From Cysteiniphilum halobium (lineage in GTDB: Bacteria; Pseudomonadota; Gammaproteobacteria; Francisellales; Francisellaceae), in NCBI RefSeq assembly GCF_003574425.1, contig NZ_QLIU01000010.1:1-43499 (forward strand): a stretch of DNA of 43,499 nucleotides. Reading direction: 5' to 3'. Below the pieces are notes generated by a model. That model was not told where the DNA came from and ran no database searches. It saw only the letters and a list, made by a program, of their open reading frames with translations. The translations under genes and the position numbers were made by a program. Positions 17,176-26,467 of this stretch are shown here, piece after piece. Every line of letters starts with the position of its first letter. Within the stretch, counting starts at the first letter, position 1.

Positions 17176-17796
17176 ATGCCAATTATTATTAAAAACTTAG
17201 GGTTACAAAATTATGAGTCGGTTTATCAGTCGATGATTGATTTTACGCAATCACGTACTGATAATACTCAAGATCAAATTTGGCTTGTGGAGCACTTCCC
17301 TGTTTTTACCCAAGGACGCCACGGTAAGCCTGAGCATATTATTAACCCTAAAGATATTCCTATTGTCCAAAGCGACCGTGGTGGGCAGGTGACCTATCAT
17401 GGACCAGGTCAGGCGGTTATTTACTTTTTATTTGACTTAAAACGCCTTAATTTGGGCGTTAAAAACTTTGTCTGTACGATTGAGAAATCATGTATGCGCT
17501 TGCTAGAAACCTATGGTATTATAAGCCACACAATCGAGAATGCACCAGGTATTTATGTTGATCAGGCTAAAATTGCTTCATTAGGTTTGCGCGTTAAAAA
17601 AGGCTTAACCTATCACGGTCTTGCCATTAATGTAAATATGGACTTAACACCGTTTAGCTATATTAATCCCTGTGGCTACCAGGGCTTAAAAATGACACAA
17701 ATTCACGCACATAACACCTTGATCAATATCGATAATGTACTTCATGATTATGCACAAATACTGACTGAAAAGTTAGATAGTTTAATTTTAAGTTAG
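17176..17796 (+). CDS. lipB: Octanoyl-[acyl carrier protein]:protein N-octanoyltransferase
   Basis: Transfers octanoate from acyl carrier protein to lipoyl domains of pyruvate and 2-oxoglutarate dehydrogenases, for later sulfur insertion by LipA. It is 206 residues. Seen: [21 protein letters not shown] at 68-88, the catalytic Lys132 in [18 protein letters not shown], and the catalytic Cys166 in INPCGYQGL, matching K135/C169 of E. coli. lipA does not follow, which is unusual compared with E. coli but not rare. It lies 3 bp after ybeD. Confidence 0.96.
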   Translation: MPIIIKNLGLQNYESVYQSMIDFTQSRTDNTQDQIWLVEHFPVFTQGRHGKPEHIINPKDIPIVQSDRGGQVTYHGPGQAVIYFLFDLKRLNLGVKNFVCTIEKSCMRLLETYGIISHTIENAPGIYVDQAKIASLGLRVKKGLTYHGLAINVNMDLTPFSYINPCGYQGLKMTQIHAHNTLINIDNVLHDYAQILTEKLDSLILS

Positions 17797-17852
17797 ACCC
17801 ATCATCAGATTATTGTCATAATAGCCAAAGACTCATTTGAAGCGCATATGCT

Positions 17853-19328
17853 ATGCAATTAAAACCTAAGAAACTATTACTTAATACCAAACAGCCTTTT
17901 GGATTGTGGTTTTTGTTATTAGCCTCACTCTTTTATAGTATGGGCACAACTGCCATTACAGTACATTTTTCTAGCTATATTCATAGCATTGTCGATAGTA
18001 CACAAGAAGGATTAACACCTGATATTTTAGCGATCCACTTTAACCTTGTGACCAATCTCTTTTTATATAGTGCCGCAGGATTAATCGGTGGGATTTTAGG
18101 TTATATGATCGGTCACCGACGTTCAGTGGTTATAGGTACGCTTTATTCATTTGTTGCACTTATTCTATTATCACTTAACAACTTATCTTTGATTGGTTTT
18201 TCTTCTTATGTCATCGGTGTGGGATTAGTTATTCCTAATCTATTTACCACTTTAAGCTTTCTCTACACTCAGGATGATCCAAGACGTCACGCAGGCTTTA
18301 CCTTAATGTATATGACTACCGTTTTTGGAGCAGCACTGTCATTATCGATTGGTGGCGCATTACAACAGTTAAGCTATGAGAGCTGGTTTATCATTATGGC
18401 AATAGTAACACTTTTTGCTGTACTTATTTTTTTATCCGGTGGCGTTCATCTTAATCGCAATATTGGTCTGATTGATGGTATTGAGCCAAAATATACACCA
18501 TCCACTTACAGCGTTTTATTTATTTTAATTGTTCTGTCCTCATTGACTGATTTTTTATTACATTATCAACGTGTATTGCAAGTCCTTATTATCATCTTAG
18601 CATTTATTGCTATTGTGATTATGCTACTTTATGCCTATCTTGAAAAAGATGAAACACAGCGCAAACGTAATCGCTTACTGCTGACTTTATTGGCACTTAG
18701 CATATTCTTCTGGCTTGCCGATAAAAATATTATTACCATTTTTCTTAATTACCTCACATTGTTTAATCGCAACTATGGTTTTTTTAGTGCTAAGAGTTTA
18801 TCTGCTGATTTCTTTTTCGAAGCCAATATTGCTTTAGTACTTATTATTGGTTTTGTTTCCGCAGTACTGTGGAATAAAAATAAACATACACAACATATGA
18901 AACGATTAATTCGCTTATTTAGTCTGGCTACTTTTTTTATGGCTCTGTCTTGTGGTTTGTTATTGTTTAGCTTCTTTTCACAATCTTTAAACCACTTTGC
19001 AATGACTGGAAACTACTTATTACTGGTCACCTTAATGTTGAACTCTGTCGCTAAAGTACTATTACTACCTTTGTACTATGCAATGGTTGGTAAGTTCTCC
19101 CCACGCAAATATGAGTCTATCGTCATGGGATTTTTCTTTATCATTACCGCAGCTATTGGCGTATTTGTCTTTTCTCTTAATCAACACATTCTTAACTCGC
19201 AGACGCTAACCGATACTTATCAATCATTATCTTACCTTTATGTTATATTGCTTATTGCCGGCTTGTTATGCGCCTTGATTGCTTATCTATTGACAAAGTT
19301 CATGCACTACCATAAAAAAAATGTCTAA
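17853..19328 (+). CDS. MFS permease, probably POT/peptide-transporter related
   Basis: A 491-residue inner-membrane protein with about 12-14 hydrophobic helices. The N-terminus (FGLWFLLLASLFYSMGTTAITVHFSSYI), then FLYSAAGLIGGILGYMIGHRRSVVIG, resembles the opening of proton-dependent oligopeptide transporters (GG.L.D..LG.rr), but the family's ExxER and the PTR signatures are not evident, so the assignment is tentative. A charged break near residue 260 (YLEKDETQRKRNR) separates the two halves. It stands alone between lipB and the BI-1 gene. Another possibility is a divergent MFS member of unknown substrate. Confidence 0.6.
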   Translation: MQLKPKKLLLNTKQPFGLWFLLLASLFYSMGTTAITVHFSSYIHSIVDSTQEGLTPDILAIHFNLVTNLFLYSAAGLIGGILGYMIGHRRSVVIGTLYSFVALILLSLNNLSLIGFSSYVIGVGLVIPNLFTTLSFLYTQDDPRRHAGFTLMYMTTVFGAALSLSIGGALQQLSYESWFIIMAIVTLFAVLIFLSGGVHLNRNIGLIDGIEPKYTPSTYSVLFILIVLSSLTDFLLHYQRVLQVLIIILAFIAIVIMLLYAYLEKDETQRKRNRLLLTLLALSIFFWLADKNIITIFLNYLTLFNRNYGFFSAKSLSADFFFEANIALVLIIGFVSAVLWNKNKHTQHMKRLIRLFSLATFFMALSCGLLLFSFFSQSLNHFAMTGNYLLLVTLMLNSVAKVLLLPLYYAMVGKFSPRKYESIVMGFFFIITAAIGVFVFSLNQHILNSQTLTDTYQSLSYLYVILLIAGLLCALIAYLLTKFMHYHKKNV

Positions 19329-19421
19329 ATTTAAGCCATTGACTATTGTTTTTTCAGCAACTCTCCCCATATACTTAACAACGATTTTGGGCTTTTTAAT
19401 TAAATATCATATGGAGAGAAT

Positions 19422-20114
19422 ATGAACGATCGTTTTAACTATCAACAAAATGCGCGCGTGATTGATGTTCGTGGTAGCTCAGTCATCCAAACTAACAAAG
19501 TGTTGCGAAATACTTATTTGCTATTGTCACTAACACTTTTGTTTAGCGCTTTAACCGCTGGCTGGTCAATGATGGTTGCAGCACCTGTGATCAATCCCAT
19601 CATTACCTTAATTGTTTATTTTGCACTACTCTTTGGCGTACAAGCAACGCGCAATAGCCCCATGGGATTAGTATTAACTTTTGCATTAACAGGCTTTTTG
19701 GGCTGGACACTAGGACCTATTTTAAACCACTATATTACAACGTTTAGTAATGGCTCTGAGCTTATCATGATGGCATTAGGTGCAACTGGCGCAATTTTTC
19801 TAGGTCTTTCAGCTATTGCCTTAAATCCAAAACGTGATTTTTCAAGGTTAGGCTCTTTTCTAGGCATTGGTGCATTAATCGCATTAGTTGCCATTGTCGT
19901 TAACCTGTTCTTGCAAATGCCAGCATTGTACTTAGCACTTTCTGTCATTATTGCTTTTATTTCAGGTGGTTTTATTCTATGGCAGACCAACCAAATCGTG
20001 CGTGGTGGCGAAACAAACTATATCGTTGCAACAGTCACCATCTATGTTTCTATCTTAAATATCTTCTTAACCATCCTACAATTCTTAGGCATGTTCTCGG
20101 GAAATCGTAATTAA
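19422..20114 (+). CDS. Bax inhibitor-1 (YccA/YbhL) family membrane protein
   Basis: A 230-residue protein with seven hydrophobic helices. The family pattern is visible: a soluble N-terminus (DRFNYQQNARVIDVRGSSVIQTNKVLRNTYLLLSLTLLFSALTAG), an aspartate in the NPKRDFSRLGSFLGIG loop after helix 4, and the C-terminal helix pair with TVTIYVSILNIFLTILQFLG. Bacterial members include YccA, a modulator of the FtsH protease, and YetJ, a pH-sensitive calcium leak; which applies is unknown. GGAGAG sits just before the ATG. It is 10 bp upstream of the MMPL exporter gene and probably co-transcribed with it. Confidence 0.92.
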   Translation: MNDRFNYQQNARVIDVRGSSVIQTNKVLRNTYLLLSLTLLFSALTAGWSMMVAAPVINPIITLIVYFALLFGVQATRNSPMGLVLTFALTGFLGWTLGPILNHYITTFSNGSELIMMALGATGAIFLGLSAIALNPKRDFSRLGSFLGIGALIALVAIVVNLFLQMPALYLALSVIIAFISGGFILWQTNQIVRGGETNYIVATVTIYVSILNIFLTILQFLGMFSGNRN

Positions 20115-20124
20115 TCCCAAAAAC

Positions 20125-22509
20125 ATGCACTCTCAGACGAATCATTTCAACAAGCGTTTATATCTATGGCTCATACTTTCAACCTTAAGTGTTTTAAGCT
20201 TTGCACTTTTGATTTTCCAAGGTCTACCTATTAATACCAACATGCTTGCACTGTTACCAGGTGCCAAAGACTCTAATAGCGTGGAGAAAATTGCTGATAA
20301 TTTTGCCAACACAATGGGCAAACAGGTTGTCATTTTAGTTGGTAATCCTGATCAAGACAAAGCACTAAAAGCATCCGATATGTTCAGTCATACACTGCAA
20401 AAATCTGGTTATTTTTCTAGTGTGAGTAATGGCGTTAACAGCGATGAGCAACAAGCTTGGGCAACGTTTTATTTCCCTTACCGCTTATCCTTACTGTCGG
20501 ATAAAGATCAAAAGCTTATAACACAACATCAGTTTGATGTGATTGCGCAGCAGGCTTTATTTAACATCTACAACCCCATCGGTATAAGTAATTCTAAACT
20601 TTTACAAAATGATCCTTTTTCACTTTTTCAGCACTTCATTTTAGCATTGCCGAAACCATCTAATAAGCTTGATTTATATAAGAATCATCTGATGACTAAA
20701 GATAATAGCATCTGGTACAGTATGATTAATGCCACATTAAAGGATGATAGCTTTTCCTTAAGTAATCAAAATAACATTACCCGTCTTTTTAGTGACATTA
20801 AGCAAACCATTAAAAGCAATTATCCCCAAAGTATTTTCTTAATGACTGGCATGCTTTTTTATGCCAAAGCAGGTACGGATAGTGCACGCCATGATGTCTC
20901 AATTATTGGTGTTGGCTCATTGATTGGTATTATTCTGTTAATGCTTATTAGTTTTCGTTCATTATCACCATTGCTATTGACGCTATTCTCTAGTGCCATC
21001 GGCTTTATTTTTGCCTTTATAGTGACTTATCTTATATTTGGTAAAGTTTTTTTATTTACACTGGTGTTTGGCGCCAGTTTAATTGGTATTTCAGTCGATT
21101 ACGCCTTTTTCTACTATGCTGACAGATTATATGGCGGCAATATATGGCAGCCAAGAGCTGGGTTAAAGCGCATTTTTTCTGGCATTACCTTAGGCCTTTT
21201 AAACGTTATCATTGCTTATTTGATCATCGCGATTGCCCCTTTTCCTGGACTACGACAACTTGCAACTTTTGCCATTAGTGGTTTATTTATGTCATATCTG
21301 ACAGTGGTATGTTTATTTCCTTATTTACTTAAACCACATAAGCGAGCATTTAACTCTTTTATCTGTCATATCGCCACACTTTACCTAAAACTCTGGCAAA
21401 AATTAAGTATTAAGAAAATCATGATCATCTATATGATCCTTGCCATTCTCGCTGCAACTGGCATCTCAAAACTCCACAGTAATGATGACATTCGCATTTT
21501 AGAGTCAATACCTAAAGCTTTAAAAGCCAACGAACAACAATTAAAATCTATTATTGGTAGTGATGTCAGCACTGACTTTGTCATCATCACAGGTAAGACA
21601 CCTGACGATGTCATTACACATGAGCATACATTAATTACCCAAATCAAAGTACAAAACCCAAATATTGCACAACCAGTTATAGCTATTAGTCAATATCTGC
21701 CAAGTCTTAACAGCCAACAGCAGAATTATAACCTTGTACGCAACAACCTATTACAGCATCGATTAAGTAACTTTTTAAATCAGATCGGTGTTGATAATAA
21801 AGAAATCCAGAGTATTGAGAAAAACTTACGTAATATTCCCTTTAAACCACTTACTATCAACGACTGGTTAAACTCACCAGTATCGCAAGATTTAAAGTTT
21901 TTATGGATGGGTAAATTTGACAATTCAAGAAATTCTCATGCACAATTTGCCTCGGTCATTTTGTTATCACAAAAGTTGAATATGCGTGATATTAAAATAC
22001 TTTGCTCAGACTTCCCTTATGCCAATTTTATCAATAAGGCAGATGAGATTTCGCATGTATTTAAAACTTATCGCCAATATATTAGTTATCTACTGATTAT
22101 CGTATTTATTGCTTTATTTCTATTGCTATTTTTACGCTACAAGAGTCTAAAAAAAGTAATCTGCTACTTCGCACCTCCAACCATGGCAACTTTATTAAGC
22201 CTCGCGGTCTTTGGCATATTTAATGTACCAATAACACTCTTTAGTATCTTAGCACTGATTCTAGTACTTGGCATTGCCGTTGATTATGTGTTGTTCTTTG
22301 CTGAAACCAAGTTAAGTTTAAACAGTACAATGCTGGCAGTCACGCTCTCAGCAATTACCACCATCCTTTCCTTTGGACTATTAGCCTTTAGCCAAACACC
22401 GGTTATCCACTACTTTGGCTTGGCTGTATTTATCGGCATTGCCAGTGCATTTTTATTGTCGCCCTTAGCCTCTAAGGTAAACAAACACAATTTAGACACT
22501 CAAGTGTAA
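20125..22509 (+). CDS. MMPL/RND-type exporter
   Basis: A 794-residue inner-membrane protein with the RND layout duplicated: helix 1 (about 13-30), a periplasmic domain, five helices (about 250-410), a second lone helix (about 436-452), another periplasmic domain and five terminal helices (about 650-785). The opening INTNMLALLPG and the helix-4 segments FGASLIGISVDYAFFYYADRLYG and LVLGIAVDYVLFFAETKL, with the paired Asp-Tyr of MMPL proteins, place it in the group of predicted exporters (COG4258 type) often tied to lipid or aryl-polyene export. The substrate is unknown. Its last 18 bp overlap a convergent mazF remnant. Confidence 0.85.
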   Translation: MHSQTNHFNKRLYLWLILSTLSVLSFALLIFQGLPINTNMLALLPGAKDSNSVEKIADNFANTMGKQVVILVGNPDQDKALKASDMFSHTLQKSGYFSSVSNGVNSDEQQAWATFYFPYRLSLLSDKDQKLITQHQFDVIAQQALFNIYNPIGISNSKLLQNDPFSLFQHFILALPKPSNKLDLYKNHLMTKDNSIWYSMINATLKDDSFSLSNQNNITRLFSDIKQTIKSNYPQSIFLMTGMLFYAKAGTDSARHDVSIIGVGSLIGIILLMLISFRSLSPLLLTLFSSAIGFIFAFIVTYLIFGKVFLFTLVFGASLIGISVDYAFFYYADRLYGGNIWQPRAGLKRIFSGITLGLLNVIIAYLIIAIAPFPGLRQLATFAISGLFMSYLTVVCLFPYLLKPHKRAFNSFICHIATLYLKLWQKLSIKKIMIIYMILAILAATGISKLHSNDDIRILESIPKALKANEQQLKSIIGSDVSTDFVIITGKTPDDVITHEHTLITQIKVQNPNIAQPVIAISQYLPSLNSQQQNYNLVRNNLLQHRLSNFLNQIGVDNKEIQSIEKNLRNIPFKPLTINDWLNSPVSQDLKFLWMGKFDNSRNSHAQFASVILLSQKLNMRDIKILCSDFPYANFINKADEISHVFKTYRQYISYLLIIVFIALFLLLFLRYKSLKKVICYFAPPTMATLLSLAVFGIFNVPITLFSILALILVLGIAVDYVLFFAETKLSLNSTMLAVTLSAITTILSFGLLAFSQTPVIHYFGLAVFIGIASAFLLSPLASKVNKHNLDTQV

Positions 22510-22794
22510 GCGCATACCCACATTAACCTTCCCAATGGTTGCACTTTTTAGTGCGCCGATTTTATGACTTATTATCCGCTGCACTGAAACCGTTCTAAGC
22601 TGTTGACATTGCGCCTTAGAATCTTTTGGTAATCCTGATTCATTTGCTGCAATAAAAACTTCAAATGGATAAACCTTAGTAACATTGAAGGTAATCGGAA
22701 TAACCGTAACAATTTCCGAAACTCTATTATTAGCATTGTTACTCACAATAATAGCAGGACGAATTTTTCTAATCTCTTGATCTATAAATATGAT
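22492..22794 (-). pseudogene. mazF/pemK toxin remnant, 5' end lost
   Basis: On the minus strand the sequence encodes a MazF-like C-terminal two-thirds: EIRKIRPAIIVSNN, then VIPITF, ESGLPKDSKAQCQQLRTVS and IGALKSATIGKV, all matching the PemK/MazF core (RPAvVvSn, vvPiTs, l.kdS.a.cdQirtv). The expected N-terminal strand (RGdIw) is missing: reading backwards from QKIIFIDQEIRK the frame meets a TGA near 22800 without a start. An internal ATG at 22746 would give 84 residues lacking the conserved RP. No antitoxin gene adjoins it. It sits 20-30 bp after the TSUP gene and runs 18 bp into the end of the MMPL gene. A non-ATG start cannot be fully excluded. Confidence 0.7.
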
Positions 22795-22822
22795 TTTTTG
22801 TCAAAACTTACTACCTTCAGTT

Positions 22823-23611
22823 TTAGAGCATATCGATAATTACATAGATTAAAATAAATCTAAATAACCACAGTGATATCATTTCTGGACATCTTTTAAC
22901 AATGCTAATGCCAATTGGTGTACCAATAATTGATCCAACCAGTAACCCGCAAAAAGCAGGTAAATATAAATACCCCAAACTATACGCAGGAATTCCAACA
23001 ACATGATAGCTTGATACCAGCATGGTAATAGTTGCGATTAAACCCGTTGGGAAAGCCGTAGCTGCAGCCATTGCCGCACAATTTTTCATCGGATAATTGT
23101 AATGTTTCATATATGGGTTAACAATACTTGAGCCACCAATACCAATAATGCTAGACAACAGTCCTGTTGTCCCTCCAAGGAAAACACATGAACCTTTAGA
23201 TGGTATAATAATATCTTTATTAACCTGTGCTCCCTTCAAACGAAATGTTTTAATAAGGCTTACTAATAACACTACTGCAAATAAAATCTCAATGGCTCTT
23301 GCAGGCATAAATTCACTAATTATGGTGCCTAGAATTGCGCCAAGAAAGATCATTGGTATTGCATTTTTCAAAATGGACATCACTAAATGCCCATGTTTAT
23401 AATGTTTATAAGCATTATAAAATGCATTGATCGTAATAAATGCCAATGATGTTGAAACTGCTAAATGAATGGCTAACGTATTTGACATTCCTTGATATTT
23501 ACAGACAATTAACATTAATGGAATGATAATAGCACCACCACCTGCTCCTACCCATGCGGACAAAATACCTGTGATAACACCACCCACTAAATAAATCACT
23601 AACGCTATCAT
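22823..23611 (-). CDS. TSUP-family (TauE/SafE) permease
   Basis: A 262-residue inner-membrane protein of the TauE/SafE (DUF81) family, which moves sulfite, sulfonates or other organic anions. The internal duplication is clear: the first repeat has GILSAWVGAGGGAIIIPLML (about 15-34), the second GLLSSIIGIGGSSIVNPYM (about 147-165), both with the GxGGG-type signature, across about eight helices. It is divergent from a LysR regulator 92 bp away, which is the usual arrangement for a regulated transporter (inference). The ligand is unknown. Confidence 0.9.
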   Translation of the reverse strand: MIALVIYLVGGVITGILSAWVGAGGGAIIIPLMLIVCKYQGMSNTLAIHLAVSTSLAFITINAFYNAYKHYKHGHLVMSILKNAIPMIFLGAILGTIISEFMPARAIEILFAVVLLVSLIKTFRLKGAQVNKDIIIPSKGSCVFLGGTTGLLSSIIGIGGSSIVNPYMKHYNYPMKNCAAMAAATAFPTGLIATITMLVSSYHVVGIPAYSLGYLYLPAFCGLLVGSIIGTPIGISIVKRCPEMISLWLFRFILIYVIIDML

Positions 23612-23703
23612 AAAGTAACCTTTGGCAAAATATGCTATGTCATTATTCTAACAATCGTTATATTATAGATAAAATGAATTAAATAAATTAAAGTCATTCA
23701 AAT

Positions 23704-24579
23704 ATGGAATCAATGAAGAATATCCGCGCCTTTCTAGCTGTTGCTGAAACCCAGTCATTTACAGAAGCCGCTGATAGGTTATTTTTGACACAGCCAACGA
23801 TTACCAAGCGCATCTCACAGTTGGAAACACAGTTAAATAATCAACTATTTCATCGCACGGGGTCTGTGGTTCAACTCACCACCGCTGGCAAAGCCCTTAT
23901 CCCTTACGCTAATAAGCTTATCCAAGCATGGAGTAGTCTTGAACATAAAATGCAACTTTTCCAAGACGATGTGATTGGCGATTTAGCCATTAGCTGCAAC
24001 TATCATATGGGGCTACATTTTTTACCAAAGATACTTAAAGACTTTACTTGCCAATATCCTAAAGTAAATATTAAGCTTGACTCCACCTACTCATTGCCAA
24101 TCATTGAAAAGGTAGCCTCACTAGAAGCAGAAATTGGTTTAATTACCATGAAGGACAATATGCCCGAAAATATTAGCTGGCATATTCTGCAAAAGAGCCG
24201 TGTTATTGCCGTTATTGCTAAAAATCATCCATTTTGGCAACAAAGAAGTGGTAACATTGCACATCGATTGAGTCAAGTTCCTGTGTTATCTCCTGCACCT
24301 GAGAATAGACATCATACTGTGTTACATACATTATTGGACAAACATGAGATACACTCACCAGAACTAACTAACATCAATATGCTTGAGATCATTAAAAGGA
24401 TTGTTGAATCAGGCTTTGGCTGGTCAATTATAACTGAGGATATGATGTCGGATAAGCTCAAAGAATTGCCACTTATCGATGCGCCTATTTATATTAACAG
24501 TGCTTGTATTTATCATAAAAAAGTTGAGCTATCCCGTGCAGCCAAGACTTTTCTTGAAATGTGTCAAAGGGTTTCTTAA
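23704..24579 (+). CDS. LysR-family transcriptional regulator
   Basis: A 291-residue DNA-binding regulator. Residues 4-62 are the LysR helix-turn-helix: IRAFLAVAETQSFTEAADRLFLTQPTITKRISQLETQL, then LFHRTGSVVQLTTAGKALIPYA. The C-terminal effector domain (about 92-288) has the periplasmic-binding-protein-like pattern (GDLAISCNYHMGLHFLPKILKDFTCQYPKVNIKL, GFGWSIITEDMM). It may start at the fourth codon (ATG 23713) instead. It is divergent from the TSUP permease and probably controls it from the shared 92-bp region, together with its own gene; the co-inducer is unknown. Confidence 0.9.
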   Translation: MESMKNIRAFLAVAETQSFTEAADRLFLTQPTITKRISQLETQLNNQLFHRTGSVVQLTTAGKALIPYANKLIQAWSSLEHKMQLFQDDVIGDLAISCNYHMGLHFLPKILKDFTCQYPKVNIKLDSTYSLPIIEKVASLEAEIGLITMKDNMPENISWHILQKSRVIAVIAKNHPFWQQRSGNIAHRLSQVPVLSPAPENRHHTVLHTLLDKHEIHSPELTNINMLEIIKRIVESGFGWSIITEDMMSDKLKELPLIDAPIYINSACIYHKKVELSRAAKTFLEMCQRVS

Positions 24580-24591
24580 ACAATAATCAGT

Positions 24592-25080
24592 TTAGCTATT
24601 ACGATTGATTTTTCTTAACAATGCATTTAGTACCACTGGATGGACATAATCAGCCACACGATATGGATCAATTTTGGCTACTTGGCGAATCATCGTTGAT
24701 GATAAACAAGTATACTTTTCATCGGGTGTTAGAAAGATTGTTTCAAATTTCTTATTTAAATGGCGGTTGATATTTGCCATTTGAAACTCATAATCAAAGT
24801 CAGAAACCGCTCGCAATCCACGAATTACCGCACTAGCCCCTACTTCATCAACAAAGTCAGCAATAAGTCCTTGTAAACGCATAATGCGCACATTTGCCAT
24901 ACCACCCAAGACCTCATAGGTAATTTGAAAGCGTTCTTCTTCAGTAAATAGTGTTGACTTACCACTACCTGTTGAAACGGCAACAATGACTTCATGAAAT
25001 AAAGACTTTGCGCGTTTAATTAGATCAATATGCCCTAAACTAATAGGATCAAATGTCCCGGGATAAACTACTTTTATCAT
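24592..25080 (-). CDS. coaD: Phosphopantetheine adenylyltransferase
   Basis: The penultimate step of coenzyme A synthesis: joins AMP from ATP to 4'-phosphopantetheine. It is 162 residues, the family length. Seen: the nucleotidyltransferase motif GTFDPISLGH at 8-17, the substrate-binding loop AVIRGLRAVSDFDYEFQMANINR (about 84-106), and the C-terminal LSSTMIRQVAKI (ISSTxVR motif) at about 127-138. It is 21 bp downstream of sufT on the same strand. Its convergent neighbour is the LysR gene, 12 bp away. Confidence 0.97.
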   Translation of the reverse strand: MIKVVYPGTFDPISLGHIDLIKRAKSLFHEVIVAVSTGSGKSTLFTEEERFQITYEVLGGMANVRIMRLQGLIADFVDEVGASAVIRGLRAVSDFDYEFQMANINRHLNKKFETIFLTPDEKYTCLSSTMIRQVAKIDPYRVADYVHPVVLNALLRKINRNS

Positions 25081-25101
25081 GGTTTAAGTCCTTTACTAAA
25101 C

Positions 25102-25653
25102 CTAAAAAAGTCCAAGCTCAAGCTTTGCTTCTTCCGTCATCATTTCAGAATTCCATGGCGGATCAAAGACCAATACCACATCAGCTTTATCAACATTGGC
25201 AAATTGTTTAAGCTTATCTTCAACATCTTGCACCAATACCGGCCCCATGCCACACCCTGGAGCAGTGAGTGTCATCTGCACACCGATGTGATAGTTTCCA
25301 CTCTCTAAACGCGTGGTTGAAATATCATAGATTAATCCCAAATCAACGATATTTACAGGAATCTCAGGATCATAAACCGTGCGTAGCTGATCCCACAAAA
25401 GATCAAGATTTATTTCATCACCTCTTTGAATATTGGCTTTATCACTAGGTAGAAGGATAATTTCACGATTGATTGCATCAGCATCTTTGCCATCAAGATA
25501 GACAAGGTTACCCATTACATTTAGTGTGAAGCTTGCACCCATTGCTTGTGTTACAAGTACTTCTTGCCCAGGTAACAAAGTCATTTTCTCACCATAGGGA
25601 ACAGTTGTTACCTCAACTTCACGGCGTAAAATAGCAACATCAGACATTTTCAT
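25102..25653 (-). CDS. sufT: SufT-type Fe-S cluster maturation protein (MIP18/DUF59)
   Basis: A 183-residue cytoplasmic protein of the SufT kind: an N-terminal region found in SufT (REVEVTTVPYGEKMTLLPGQEVLVTQAMGASFTLNVMG) followed by the MIP18/DUF59 domain (about 83-175) with LRTVYDPEIPVNIVDLGLIYDI, TLTAPGCGMGPVLVQDV and FDPPWNSEMMTEEAK. SufT helps mature Fe-S proteins under high demand. The frame reaches further upstream, but the ATG at 25653 overlaps the preceding stop as TAATG, giving a coupled start. An ATG two codons later is equally possible. It follows directly on the A-type carrier gene; sufBCDS are not here. Confidence 0.92.
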   Translation of the reverse strand: MKMSDVAILRREVEVTTVPYGEKMTLLPGQEVLVTQAMGASFTLNVMGNLVYLDGKDADAINREIILLPSDKANIQRGDEINLDLLWDQLRTVYDPEIPVNIVDLGLIYDISTTRLESGNYHIGVQMTLTAPGCGMGPVLVQDVEDKLKQFANVDKADVVLVFDPPWNSEMMTEEAKLELGLF

Positions 25654-26027
25654 TATTCTTTTAACCCTTCTTGTTGCACGGTAAAACTCTCGCCACAACC
25701 ACAACGCGCTGACTCATTGGGGTTATTATAAACAAGCTGCGATAAACCTAACTCTTTTTTGACGTGGTCTATTTCAAGACCATTTACATATTGTAATGCT
25801 TTAGGATCTACGAAAAATAAAACGTCTTCTTCATTAATCTTAATAAAGCCTTCAGGTATTTCCTTAATCGGTTCAACAACATAAGCTAAGCCTGAACAAC
25901 CAGTTGTTGTAATACCAATCTTGATAGCGCACGATTTAGTTTTCGCTAAATGGTTCTTAAAATGCGCTAAAGCCGCCTTAGTAAACGTCACTGGTTGCTC
26001 TCTTTTTGGATCAAATTTCTCTATCAT
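25653..26027 (-). CDS. A-type Fe-S carrier (IscA/SufA/ErpA family)
   Basis: A 124-residue HesB-like protein that carries Fe-S clusters to target apoproteins. The three ligand cysteines are present: Cys44 in TTGCSGLAYVVEP, and Cys109/Cys111 in ARCGCGESF. An 11-residue N-terminal extension (MIEKFDPKREQ) precedes the fold (VTFTKAALAHFKNHL), as in SufA. The end overlaps sufT, so the two are translated together. SufA is the more likely name given the SufT partner, but IscA and ErpA cannot be ruled out by sequence alone. Confidence 0.92.
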   Translation of the reverse strand: MIEKFDPKREQPVTFTKAALAHFKNHLAKTKSCAIKIGITTTGCSGLAYVVEPIKEIPEGFIKINEEDVLFFVDPKALQYVNGLEIDHVKKELGLSQLVYNNPNESARCGCGESFTVQQEGLKE

Positions 26028-26100
26028 GATAATCTATCTTTAAGTTTACTTTGAAATAGCACCGCTATGGTATCATTTACTTATGCTTTTTTCTAAGATT

Positions 26101-26463
26101 TTAATGTGTTTGTAGTTGATACCCAGTCATTCCCATCACTTCTAATAATGCACGATAGACAACATCCAGCTGCTCCAAAGGCAATTGCATCAAAGGTCCA
26201 GCGATCAAACGTTTATTATCAATGACTCTTATTTGATCGATAAGTAAATCTGAGTCTTTCTCAAGTTTATCTTGGCGATGCACTCTAATACGCAGTGGCG
26301 ATGCATCATCAACTAAGTTTGTGGTTAATGGAATAATAATTGTCGAAGGATGCTCTACATCAATCAGCACCTGATTTTGCACAATAAGAACTGGTCGCAT
26401 TTTACCAGGCTCAATGCCCTTACTTGGATTTAGGTTAGCAAGCCATATTTCACCAGTTTGCAT
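26101..26463 (-). CDS. mazF: MazF/PemK family mRNA interferase toxin
   Basis: A type II toxin, an endoribonuclease that cleaves mRNA at short sites and stops growth. It is 120 residues from ATG 26463. Seen: the strand-1 motif TGEIWLANLNPSKGIEPGKMRPVLIVQN (about 3-30, with the RP and the preceding GK loop), IIIPLTTNL (about 53-61), and the SDLLIDQIRVIDNKRL motif with the catalytic-region Asp-Gln. The longer upstream frame is rejected because ATG 26463 starts the family N-terminus and lies 4 bp after the antitoxin stop. It is the second gene of a two-gene operon. Confidence 0.92.
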   Translation of the reverse strand: MQTGEIWLANLNPSKGIEPGKMRPVLIVQNQVLIDVEHPSTIIIPLTTNLVDDASPLRIRVHRQDKLEKDSDLLIDQIRVIDNKRLIAGPLMQLPLEQLDVVYRALLEVMGMTGYQLQTH

Positions 26464-26467
26464 AAGG

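Noticed and set aside
17797-17822. GACCCATCATCAGATTATTG after lipB, weakly like the repeat-family terminus
   Set aside because: Too many mismatches and no partner inverted end nearby; likely chance.
23612-23703. Possible LysR operator (ATTATTCTAACAATCGTTATAT) between the TSUP and LysR genes
   Set aside because: The T-N11-A pattern is too loose in such AT-rich DNA to call a site.
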